Shown here in pieces: positions 14,240-21,403 of a stretch of 21,403 nt of DNA. Within the stretch, counting starts at the first letter, position 1, and the number at the start of each line of letters is the position of its first letter. The notes beneath the pieces were generated by a model that saw only the letters and a program-made list of their open reading frames with translations, had not been told where the DNA came from and did not search any database. The translations under genes and the position numbers were made by a program. This stretch comes from RUG100 sp034927505 (GTDB lineage Bacteria; Bacillota; Clostridia; Peptostreptococcales; Anaerovoracaceae): the NCBI GenBank assembly GCA_034927505.1, contig JAYFPY010000021.1, positions 1-21,403 on the forward strand, read 5' to 3'.

Positions 14240-17200
14240 ATGAGTGCAACAAAAGATAACAGTTATGAGTTGAATAATTTTGAATCGCTGAAAATTGGTT
14301 TAGCTTCCACAGAAAAGATACTCAGCTGGTCACACGGCGAAGTACAGGAACCTGAAACAATAAACTACAGAACACTAAAGCCGGAACCGAAAGGCCTGTT
14401 CTGCGAAGCGATTTTCGGGCCGCAGAAAGACTGGGAATGTCACTGCGGTAAATATAAAAGAATAAGATTCAAAGGGATCATCTGCGACAAATGCGGAGTT
14501 GAAGTCACAAAATCCAAAGTGCGAAGAGAAAGGATGGGCCACATAAAGCTGGCTGCACCTGTATCTCACATATGGTACTTCAAGGGGATCCCGAGCAGAA
14601 TGGGACTCTGTCTGGACATGACGCCGAGGAACCTGGAGAGAATACTCTACTTTGCTTCCTACGTGGTCCTGGAACCGGGCGAGACCGGATTCTCATACAA
14701 GGACATAATCACAGAACAGCAGTACAGAGAAGCCAAAGATGAATACGGCGACGGATTCAGAGCCGGCATCGGTGCCGAGGCTGTGAGAGAACTGCTGGAA
14801 AATATAGATCTGGAACAGCTGTCCGGTGAATTGAGAGAGACTCTCAAAACCGCCACGGGTCAGAAAAAAGTCAAGCTGGTAAGACGTCTGGAAGTCATCG
14901 AAGCATTGAGACTGTCCGGAAACAAGCCGGAATGGATGGTCATGGAAGTGATCCCTGTCATACCGCCGGACCTGAGACCGATGGTACAGCTGGACGGCGG
15001 CAGATTTGCCACATCCGACCTGAACGATCTGTACAGAAGAGTAATAAACAGAAACAAGCGACTCAACAGACTGCTGGACCTGGGCGCACCTGACATCATC
15101 GTGAGAAACGAAAAGAGAATGCTCCAGGAAGCAGTAGACGCACTGATAGACAACGGCAGAAGAGGAAGAGCGGTAACGGGCCCGGGCTCGCGTCCGCTGA
15201 AATCACTGTCGGACATGCTGAAAGGAAAACAGGGACGATTCAGACAGAACCTGCTGGGCAAACGAGTAGACTACTCGGGACGTTCGGTAATCGTTGTCGG
15301 ACCGGAACTGAGATTCTGGCAGTGCGGGCTTCCAAAGAAAATGGCTTTGGAACTGTTCAAGCCTTTCATTATGAAAAAGCTGGTGGAACAGGGACAGGCT
15401 CACAATATAAAAAGCGCCAAGAGAATGGTCGAGAAGGTGAGACCGGAAGTATGGGACGTACTGGAAGATATCATCCAGGAACATCCGGTAATGCTCAACC
15501 GTGCCCCGACTCTTCACAGACTGGGCATACAGGCATTTGAGCCTGTGCTGGTAGAGGGCAAGGCAATAAAGCTGCATCCTCTGGCATGTACAGCATTCAA
15601 CGCCGACTTTGACGGAGACCAGATGGCTGTCCACGTACCTCTTTCAGTAGAGGCGCAGGCAGAAGCAAGATTCCTGATGCTGTCGGTCAACAACATACTG
15701 GCGCCGAAAGACGGATCACCGATCACGACGCCGACACAGGATATGATCCTGGGAAGCTACTACCTTACTCATCCGGGCAGCGATGACCGAAACACGGCGG
15801 CCGAAAAGGGCGACGGAAAGGTTTTCACGGACATGGATGAAATGCTGATGGCTTACAGCAACGATATCGTAGGTCTTCACGCAAAGGTCAAGGTGAGAAA
15901 ATACCTGGACAAAGACGATAAACAGGGAAAGATCGTAGAATCGACTGTCGGTAGATTTATTTTCAATCAGCAGATCCCTCAGGATATCGGATTTGTGGAC
16001 AGAGAAGCGGATCCTTATTCACTGGAGATCAACTTCCTCTGTGACAAAAAAGGTCTGGGACAGATAATAGACAAGTGCTACAAAGTACACGGCAACACAG
16101 AGACCGCTCTCATGCTGGACGCCATAAAGGACATGGGATTCCATTACTCCACTAAGGCAGCCATCACCATCAGTATATCCGACATGGAAATACCAAAGGA
16201 AAAGGCGACCATCCTCAATGAGGCGGAAGAAGAAGTAAACGAATGCGAAGACTACTACAACATGGGTCTGTATTCAGAAGGCGAAAGATATGACAAGGTC
16301 TGCAGCATATGGGCAGACACCACCGAAAAGGTGGCAGATGCTCTGATGGAGAGCCTGGACGGGCTCAACAACCTGTTCATAATGGCCAATTCCGGAGCTC
16401 GAGGAAGCAAAAAGCAGATATCACAGATAGGCGGTATGCGAGGCCTGATGGCCAACGCCACAGGTAAAACTGTAGAGATCCCGATCAAGGCAAACTTCCG
16501 TGAAGGATTGTCTGTACTGGATTACTTCGTTTCGACCAACGGAGCCAGAAAGGGTCTTGCCGATACGGCTCTTCGAACAGCCGACTCCGGATATCTGACC
16601 AGAAGACTGGTCGACGTATCACACAATGTGATCGTACGTGAATCCGACTGCGGAACAGATGAAGGAATAGAAGTAAGAGCTTTTGCCGACGGCAAAGAAG
16701 TCATAGAACCTCTCAACGAGAGGATCGCCGGAAGAATATCCCTCAAGGATATAGAACATCCGGATACAGGAGAGATCCTGGTACATGCCGATGAAGAAAT
16801 AACAGACGAAAAGGCAAAACTCATAGACAGCATAGAAGGCATAGATGCAGTAGCCATCAGATCGGTAATGACATGCCACAGCAAGAGCGGCGTATGTGCA
16901 AAATGCTACGGACGAAACCTGGCAACAGGGGAGATCGTAAACATAGGCGAATCTGTCGGCATCACCGCAGCTCAGTCCATAGGCGAACCGGGTACTCAGC
17001 TGACAATGAGAACGTTCCATACCGGCGGCGTAGCCGGCGGGGACATCACCCAGGGTCTGCCGAGAGTCGAGGAGCTGTTCGAAGCAAGAAAGCCGAAAGG
17101 TATTGCCGAGATATGCGAAGCTGACGGAACAGTGGAATCGATCACTACCAAAGACAAGAAGACTGAAGTTGTCATAAAAGGCGAAGAAGCCAGGACATAC

Positions 17201-18022
17201 ACCGTGCCTTACGGCGCCAGACTCAATGTGGAAGAAGGAGAATTTGTGGAAGCCGGCGGAAACATAACCCGCGGACCGCTGAATCCTCACGACATATTGA
17301 GACTGAAGGGTGTAGAAGGAGTATATCAGTATCTGCTCAAGGAAGTACAGCGAGTGTACAAACTGCAGGGCGTAGACATCAACGACAAGCACGTCGAAGT
17401 GATAGTCAGCCAGATGCTGGGGAAATACAAGATAGAAGATGCCGGAGAAACGAACCTTCTTCCGGGAGGCCTTTACAGCAAGGTCGACCTGCAGGAGGCC
17501 AATGAAGCCGCAGAAGAAGAAGGCAAAGAAAAGGCTACGTCGGACAGACAGCTTCTCGGTATCACCAAGGCATCACTGGCAACCAATTCATTCCTGTCGG
17601 CAGCATCATTCCAGGAGACTACAAGAGTCCTGACAGATGCAGCCATCAAGGGAAAGAACGATACACTCCAGGGGCTGAAGGAGAATGTCATAATAGGAAA
17701 ACTGATCCCGGCGGGAACAGGCATGAAGAGATACAAGAACATAGATGTAGACTATGGTCCGAATACGGAATATGTTGAAACCTATGCTGAGAGAATGGCT
17801 GAAGAGGAAGATGATTTTCTCATGTTCCCTGACGATTCGGACATAGTGACGAGCGAAGGAACTGCAGCGTCAGAAATGACTGCAGCAGTGACTGACACAG
17901 AAGTACCGGACGAAGTTTCGTACGAAGCGCCGCAGACAGATGAGCTGCAGCCGGAAGACCCGCAGGATGCAGATGTGATCGTCGAAGACGGCGATGTTGA
18001 TGAAGGTCCGGAAGAAGAATAA
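14240..18022 (+). CDS. rpoC: DNA-directed RNA polymerase subunit beta'
   Basis: The catalytic beta' subunit, 1260 residues. The N-terminal zinc site is Cys67, Cys69, Cys82 and Cys85. The catalytic NADFDGD has Asp456, Asp458 and Asp460, which bind the active-site magnesium. A second zinc site includes the SDCG Cys and CHSKSGVCAKC (from about 876). The bridge-helix and trigger-loop region is intact (GEPGTQLTMRTFHTGG, then GGDITQGLPRVEELFEARKPKG) and carries no large lineage insertion. The canonical C-terminus (PAGTGMKRYKNI) is followed from about 1188 by roughly 73 acidic residues rich in Asp, Glu, Thr and Pro. AAGGAGG lies nine bases before the ATG. It is translated from the rpoBC transcript. 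Confidence 0.98.
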   Translation: MSATKDNSYELNNFESLKIGLASTEKILSWSHGEVQEPETINYRTLKPEPKGLFCEAIFGPQKDWECHCGKYKRIRFKGIICDKCGVEVTKSKVRRERMGHIKLAAPVSHIWYFKGIPSRMGLCLDMTPRNLERILYFASYVVLEPGETGFSYKDIITEQQYREAKDEYGDGFRAGIGAEAVRELLENIDLEQLSGELRETLKTATGQKKVKLVRRLEVIEALRLSGNKPEWMVMEVIPVIPPDLRPMVQLDGGRFATSDLNDLYRRVINRNKRLNRLLDLGAPDIIVRNEKRMLQEAVDALIDNGRRGRAVTGPGSRPLKSLSDMLKGKQGRFRQNLLGKRVDYSGRSVIVVGPELRFWQCGLPKKMALELFKPFIMKKLVEQGQAHNIKSAKRMVEKVRPEVWDVLEDIIQEHPVMLNRAPTLHRLGIQAFEPVLVEGKAIKLHPLACTAFNADFDGDQMAVHVPLSVEAQAEARFLMLSVNNILAPKDGSPITTPTQDMILGSYYLTHPGSDDRNTAAEKGDGKVFTDMDEMLMAYSNDIVGLHAKVKVRKYLDKDDKQGKIVESTVGRFIFNQQIPQDIGFVDREADPYSLEINFLCDKKGLGQIIDKCYKVHGNTETALMLDAIKDMGFHYSTKAAITISISDMEIPKEKATILNEAEEEVNECEDYYNMGLYSEGERYDKVCSIWADTTEKVADALMESLDGLNNLFIMANSGARGSKKQISQIGGMRGLMANATGKTVEIPIKANFREGLSVLDYFVSTNGARKGLADTALRTADSGYLTRRLVDVSHNVIVRESDCGTDEGIEVRAFADGKEVIEPLNERIAGRISLKDIEHPDTGEILVHADEEITDEKAKLIDSIEGIDAVAIRSVMTCHSKSGVCAKCYGRNLATGEIVNIGESVGITAAQSIGEPGTQLTMRTFHTGGVAGGDITQGLPRVEELFEARKPKGIAEICEADGTVESITTKDKKTEVVIKGEEARTYTVPYGARLNVEEGEFVEAGGNITRGPLNPHDILRLKGVEGVYQYLLKEVQRVYKLQGVDINDKHVEVIVSQMLGKYKIEDAGETNLLPGGLYSKVDLQEANEAAEEEGKEKATSDRQLLGITKASLATNSFLSAASFQETTRVLTDAAIKGKNDTLQGLKENVIIGKLIPAGTGMKRYKNIDVDYGPNTEYVETYAERMAEEEDDFLMFPDDSDIVTSEGTAASEMTAAVTDTEVPDEVSYEAPQTDELQPEDPQDADVIVEDGDVDEGPEEE

Positions 18023-18029
18023 ATAAAGT

Positions 18030-18059
18030 TTGACAGATGAAAGAAATCTGTGATAAACT
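18030..18059 (+). promoter_or_regulatory. Promoter of the str operon (rpsL)
   Basis: A perfect TTGACA (18030-18035), an 18-base spacer, and TAAACT (18054-18059) preceded by TGA, an extended -10. An inverted repeat ACAGAT/ATCTGT (18033-18038 and 18046-18051) lies between the hexamers. No intrinsic terminator with a T run is visible after rpoC, so read-through into rpsL is also possible. Confidence 0.65.
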
Positions 18060-18139
18060 GATTGTTGGTTTTAGGCTGTTTTCAATAAGCAGTTTGAGAT
18101 ATAAAATAACTTGTCAAGGGCAAGAGGAAGGAGAACAGA

Positions 18140-18556
18140 ATGCCTACTATAAATCAATTAGTACGTAAAGGCAGAGAGACCGGTATCAAAAAGTCTACAG
18201 CGCCTGCTCTCGGAAAGAGCATGAACTCGATCAAGAGAGTCGCTACAGATGTAAACTCGCCTCAGAAGAGAGGAGTCTGCACTTCAGTAAAGACTGTTAC
18301 GCCGAAGAAACCTAACTCAGCATTGAGAAAGGTTGCCAGAGTACGTTTGACTAACGGTATCGAAGTTACAGCATATATCCCCGGCATAGGTCATAACCTG
18401 CAGGAGCATAGTGTTGTACTGATCAGGGGTGGAAGAGTAAAAGACCTCCCGGGTGTAAGATATCATATCGTCAGAGGAACGCTGGATACTGCCGGAGTTG
18501 CTGAGAGATCTCAGTCAAGATCCAAGTATGGAGCAAAAAGACCTAAGAAAAAGTAA
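18140..18556 (+). CDS. rpsL: 30S ribosomal protein S12
   Basis: S12 lies at the decoding centre and controls tRNA selection accuracy. The product is 138 residues. This is the longer Gram-positive form with about 14 extra residues at 22-40 compared with the 124-residue E. coli protein, which supports a Firmicutes origin. The conserved PKKPNSALRKVARV (55-68) and GGRVKDLPGVRYH segments are intact, so residues altered in streptomycin-resistant strains are of the sensitive type. The segment GVCTSVKTVT differs slightly from the common GVCTRVYTTT. GGAAGGAGA precedes the ATG. First gene of rpsL-rpsG-fusA-tuf. Confidence 0.97.
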   Translation: MPTINQLVRKGRETGIKKSTAPALGKSMNSIKRVATDVNSPQKRGVCTSVKTVTPKKPNSALRKVARVRLTNGIEVTAYIPGIGHNLQEHSVVLIRGGRVKDLPGVRYHIVRGTLDTAGVAERSQSRSKYGAKRPKKK

Positions 18557-18574
18557 CCAGAGATCGGGAAACCA

Positions 18575-18651
18575 AGAGCCCTTGATATAATATATTATCG
18601 AGCGCCGCGGCTCTGAAACATTATTTACGGTTCGGAGTCGAGTACCGATGT
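18575..18651 (+). promoter_or_regulatory. Structured rpsL-rpsG spacer, possible S7 operator
   Basis: Two imperfect hairpins fill the 120-base spacer. The first pairs AGAGCC plus CTTGATA (18575-18587) with TATCGAG (18596-18602) and GGCTCT (18609-18614), leaving a six-base bulge. The second pairs ACAT (18618-18621) and CGGT (18628-18631) with ACCG plus ATGT (18644-18651), also with a six-base bulge. Neither is followed by a T run, so they are not terminators. In E. coli, S7 represses its own message at the rpsL-rpsG junction; a similar role here is inference. Confidence 0.4.
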
Positions 18652-18676
18652 CATTTATGGCAAGGAGGGAAGAGAC

Positions 18677-19147
18677 GTGCCAAGAAAAGGAAACGTACCC
18701 AAGCGTGAAGTGCTTCCTGATCCGGTTTACGGAAGTGTTGTCGTAGCAAAACTGATAAACAGTATTATGCTGGACGGCAAAAAAGGAACAGCACAGGCCA
18801 TTGTCTATGATGCATTCAAAAAGATAAATCAGGAGACAGGCGAAGAAGCGCTGGAAGTATTTGAAAAAGCAATGAACAATATCATGCCGGTTTTGGAAGT
18901 CAAAGCAAGGCGTGTAGGTGGTGCAAACTACCAGGTTCCTATAGAAGTAAGACCTGAAAGAAGACAGACACTGGGTCTGAGATGGCTTACCGGCTATACA
19001 AGAGCAAGAGGCGAAAAGACAATGTCTGACAAGCTTGCAAAGGAACTGATCGATGCATCGAACAATACAGGTGCATCTGTAAAGAAGAAAGAAGACACAC
19101 ACAAAATGGCAGAAGCCAACAAGGCATTTGCACATTTCAGGTGGTAA
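18677..19147 (+). CDS. rpsG: 30S ribosomal protein S7
   Basis: S7 nucleates assembly of the 30S head and contacts E-site tRNA. The 156-residue length is normal. The start is GTG at 18677, preceded by AAGGAGGG; the N-terminus PRKGNVPKREVLPDPVYGS matches the family exactly in layout. Other typical segments are KLINSIMLDGKKGTAQ, VGGANYQVPIEVRPERR (about 79-95) and the C-terminal MAEANKAFAHFRW. The non-ATG start and the structured leader suggest tuned translation. fusA begins 32 bases after the stop. Confidence 0.97.
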   Translation: MPRKGNVPKREVLPDPVYGSVVVAKLINSIMLDGKKGTAQAIVYDAFKKINQETGEEALEVFEKAMNNIMPVLEVKARRVGGANYQVPIEVRPERRQTLGLRWLTGYTRARGEKTMSDKLAKELIDASNNTGASVKKKEDTHKMAEANKAFAHFRW

Positions 19148-19179
19148 TTATGGAGAAAAGCGGAAAGGAGGTAATTTAG

Positions 19180-21243
19180 ATGCCTAGAAAATTTTCTTTG
19201 GAGAAAACGAGAAACATCGGGATCATGGCTCACATAGATGCCGGTAAAACAACAGCAACAGAAAGGATACTGTTCTACACAGGCAAGACGCACAAGATCG
19301 GCGAGACCCATGACGGATCGGCGCAGATGGACTGGATGGATCAGGAACAGGAAAGAGGTATCACTATAACCTCTGCTGCTACCACAGCACAGTGGAAAGA
19401 CACGAGGATCAACATTATCGACACCCCGGGACACGTAGACTTTACCGTAGAGGTAGAAAGGTCATTGCGTGTACTGGACGGAGCAGTAACAGTGCTTTGT
19501 GCAAAGGGCGGAGTAGAACCTCAGTCGGAGACTGTATGGAGACAGGCTGAAAAGTACGGCGTGCCGAGAATGATATTTGTAAACAAGATGGATATCATGG
19601 GAGCCGACTTCTTCAGAGTCGTACAGATGGTAAAGGACAGACTGAAAGCTAATGCAGTCCCTATCCAGCTGCCTATCGGTGCTGAGGAGAACTTTACCGG
19701 TATTATCGACCTGGTGCAGATGAAAGCAGAGATTTATAAAGATGATCTGGGAACAAAGTTCGACATTGTCGACATCCCGGACGAATTGAAAGATACCGCT
19801 CAGGAATGGAGAGAAAAGATGCTGGAATCGGTTGCTGAAACCGATGAAGATCTGATGATGAAGTTCCTGGAAGGTGAAGAACTGACAGTTCAAGAGATAA
19901 AAGACACTATCAGGAAGATGACTATCTCGGGAGAAATGGTCCCTGTGACATGCGGATCGGCTTACAAGAACAAGGGTATCCAGATGATGCTGGACGCTAT
20001 AATCGACTTTATGCCGTCGCCGCTGGACATACCGCCTATCAAGGGCGTTGTGCCTCACACAGGCGAAGAGAGAGAAAGAGAAGCAGACGACAATGGTCCT
20101 TTTGCAGCTCTGGCTTTCAAGATCATGGCAGACCCGTTCGTCGGAAAGCTGGCATTCTTCAGAGTATACTCGGGAACGATGAAATCCGGATCCTATGTGT
20201 ATAACTCAACGAAGGGCAAGAAGGAAAGGGTCGGAAGGATCCTCCAGATGCACGCCAACAAGAGAGCTGAGATCGAAGAAGTATATTCGGGAGATATTGC
20301 AGCAGCAGTAGGCCTGAAGGATACGACTACAGGAGACACTCTCTGTGACGAAAAGCAGGAGATCATACTGGAATCCATGGAATTCCCAGATCCGGTAATA
20401 GAGATCGCCATCGAGCCGAAGACAAAGGCAGGTCAGGAAAAGATGGGTATTGCGCTGGCAAAGCTGGCAGAAGAAGACCCTACATTCAAGACTTATACAA
20501 ACGAAGACACAGGCCAGACCATAATCGCAGGTATGGGTGAGCTCCACCTGGAGATCATAGTAGACAGACTGCTTCGAGAATTCAAAGTCGAAGCCAACGT
20601 CGGAAAGCCGCAGGTTTCATACAAGGAAACTCTTACACAGCTGGCAGACGTGGATTACAAATATGCAAAGCAGTCAGGCGGTCACGGTCAGTACGGTCAC
20701 GTAAAGATCAAGGTATATCCGAGAGAGCCGGGCGAAGGATTCGAATTCGTAAACTCCATTGTCGGCGGTGCCATTCCGAAGGAATACATCCCGAAGATCG
20801 AAGACGGTATTGTCGGAGCGATGGAAAACGGTCCTCTTGCAGGATATCAGGTAGTCGATGTAGGCGTAGAGCTGTATGACGGTTCATATCACGAAGTCGA
20901 CTCATCGGAGCTGGCATTCAAGACAGCAGCATCCATGGCTTTCAGAGAAGCATGCAAGAAGGGCAAACCGGTAATGCTGGAGCCTATCTTCAAAGTTGAA
21001 GTCACAGTGCCTGAAGAATACATGGGCGATGTGATCGGAGATATCAGCGGAAGACGAGGACGTATCGAAGGTTCTGACATGAGCAACGGAGCAGTTGCAG
21101 TAAGAGGATTCGTACCTCTTTCGGAAATGTTCGGATATGCGACAGATCTTCGTTCAAAGACACAGGGCCGAGGCGTATATGTAATGCAGTTCGACCACTT
21201 TGAAAAGCTGCCGGACAGCTTGATAGAAAAAATAAACAAATAA
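19180..21243 (+). CDS. fusA: Translation elongation factor G
   Basis: The 687-residue GTPase drives ribosomal translocation and, with RRF, recycling. GTPase motifs are G1 AHIDAGKTT (17-25), G2 Thr62 in RGITI, G3 DTPGH (81-85), and G4 NKMD (135-138). Domain II and domains III-V follow, with GMGELHLEI in domain III, the domain IV loop HGQYGHVKIKVYPREPG, and the domain V region DISGRRGRIEG. The length and all key residues are those of a normal housekeeping EF-G rather than a tetracycline-protection paralogue. AAAGGAGG lies upstream of the ATG. It sits between rpsG and tuf in the standard str order. Confidence 0.98.
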   Translation: MPRKFSLEKTRNIGIMAHIDAGKTTATERILFYTGKTHKIGETHDGSAQMDWMDQEQERGITITSAATTAQWKDTRINIIDTPGHVDFTVEVERSLRVLDGAVTVLCAKGGVEPQSETVWRQAEKYGVPRMIFVNKMDIMGADFFRVVQMVKDRLKANAVPIQLPIGAEENFTGIIDLVQMKAEIYKDDLGTKFDIVDIPDELKDTAQEWREKMLESVAETDEDLMMKFLEGEELTVQEIKDTIRKMTISGEMVPVTCGSAYKNKGIQMMLDAIIDFMPSPLDIPPIKGVVPHTGEEREREADDNGPFAALAFKIMADPFVGKLAFFRVYSGTMKSGSYVYNSTKGKKERVGRILQMHANKRAEIEEVYSGDIAAAVGLKDTTTGDTLCDEKQEIILESMEFPDPVIEIAIEPKTKAGQEKMGIALAKLAEEDPTFKTYTNEDTGQTIIAGMGELHLEIIVDRLLREFKVEANVGKPQVSYKETLTQLADVDYKYAKQSGGHGQYGHVKIKVYPREPGEGFEFVNSIVGGAIPKEYIPKIEDGIVGAMENGPLAGYQVVDVGVELYDGSYHEVDSSELAFKTAASMAFREACKKGKPVMLEPIFKVEVTVPEEYMGDVIGDISGRRGRIEGSDMSNGAVAVRGFVPLSEMFGYATDLRSKTQGRGVYVMQFDHFEKLPDSLIEKINK

Positions 21244-21268
21244 ATTTCTTATTCAGGAGGAAAATAAA

Positions 21269-21403
21269 ATGGCAAAAGAGAAATTCGAGAGAAATAAGCC
21301 CCATATAAACATAGGGACTATCGGTCACGTAGACCACGGTAAGACAACACTTACAGCAGCGATCACAACAGTGCTGGCACAGAGATACAAGCTGGGAGCA
21401 AAC
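21269..21403 (+). CDS. tuf: Translation elongation factor Tu, 5' portion (cut by window edge)
   Basis: The first 45 residues of EF-Tu, the GTPase that delivers aminoacyl-tRNA. The sequence MAKEKFERNKPHINIGTIG (1-19) and the G1 motif GHVDHGKT (19-26) are diagnostic. AGGAGG lies eight bases before the ATG and 25 bases separate it from the fusA stop. The frame is open to the last base, so the gene continues outside the window. Confidence 0.97.
   Translation, partial: MAKEKFERNKPHINIGTIGHVDHGKTTLTAAITTVLAQRYKLGAN

Noticed and set aside
16619..17392. A 257-codon open frame on the minus strand inside rpoC
   Set aside because: It lies wholly antisense to the conserved beta' coding region, has no recognisable domain, and is cysteine- and tyrosine-rich in the way antisense shadows of coding DNA often are.
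18023..18139. Expected L7Ae-family gene between rpoC and rpsL
   Set aside because: Many Firmicutes have one here, but the 117-base spacer holds only a promoter and leader; the gene is absent, which is common enough not to list as a finding.
18293..18335. Streptomycin-resistance change in S12
   Set aside because: The PKKPNS segment and the later GGRVKDLPGV segment are of the sensitive type.
19180..21243. EF-G as a TetM-like ribosome protection protein
   Set aside because: Length, str-operon position and the domain IV HGQYGHV loop are those of housekeeping EF-G.
1..21403. Insertion sequences, prophage, CRISPR repeats or attachment sites
   Set aside because: No transposase, integrase, regularly spaced repeats or terminal inverted repeats flanking a gene were seen anywhere in the window.

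Overview
The window looks like a chromosomal segment of a low- to mid-GC Gram-positive anaerobe, most likely a Clostridia member. The support is: strong AGGAGG-type ribosome binding sites throughout, a Firmicutes-type L10 leader, the longer 138-residue form of S12, a zinc-ribbon L33, AGA/ATA-rich codon use, and a Crp/Fnr regulator of clostridial type. A family such as Anaerovoracaceae (Family XIII) is only an impression and was not tested.

Layout. Positions 1-5072 are accessory: the first bases of a divergent minus-strand gene; a large four-module sulfur-relay flavoprotein (CoA-disulfide-reductase-like core, rhodanese, TusA, DsrE-like); a Crp/Fnr regulator convergent with it and separated by 6 bases; then an unknown three-helix membrane protein paired with a WYL-domain regulator. 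From 5073 to the end the window is the conserved transcription/translation block, all on the plus strand: rpmG-secE-nusG-rplK-rplA, then rplJ-rplL behind an attenuator-type L10 leader, then rpoB-rpoC, then the str operon rpsL-rpsG-fusA-tuf, with tuf cut by the window edge.

Regulation is readable at several places. Two promoters with hairpins lie before rpmG. An L1-type operator lies between rplK and rplA. The L10 leader has mutually exclusive antiterminator and terminator stems. A strong terminator follows rplL. Good sigma-A-like promoters precede the NlpC/P60 gene, rpoB and rpsL, and a structured spacer lies between rpsL and rpsG. No spacer exceeds 300 bases.

The features most out of the ordinary are: (1) a secreted NlpC/P60 cell-wall hydrolase with its own promoter inserted between rplL and rpoB; (2) five A-tracts phased at about 10.5 bases directly upstream of the rpoB promoter; (3) Asn instead of His at the RpoB position equivalent to E. 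coli 526, the residue linked to natural rifampicin resistance in Spiroplasma; (4) long acidic low-complexity C-terminal tails on L10, RpoB and RpoC; (5) the sulfur-relay fusion protein with a palindrome in its promoter region and a Crp/Fnr gene next door. No mobile element, CRISPR array, tRNA or rRNA was seen, and I do not see a wholly new multi-gene system.
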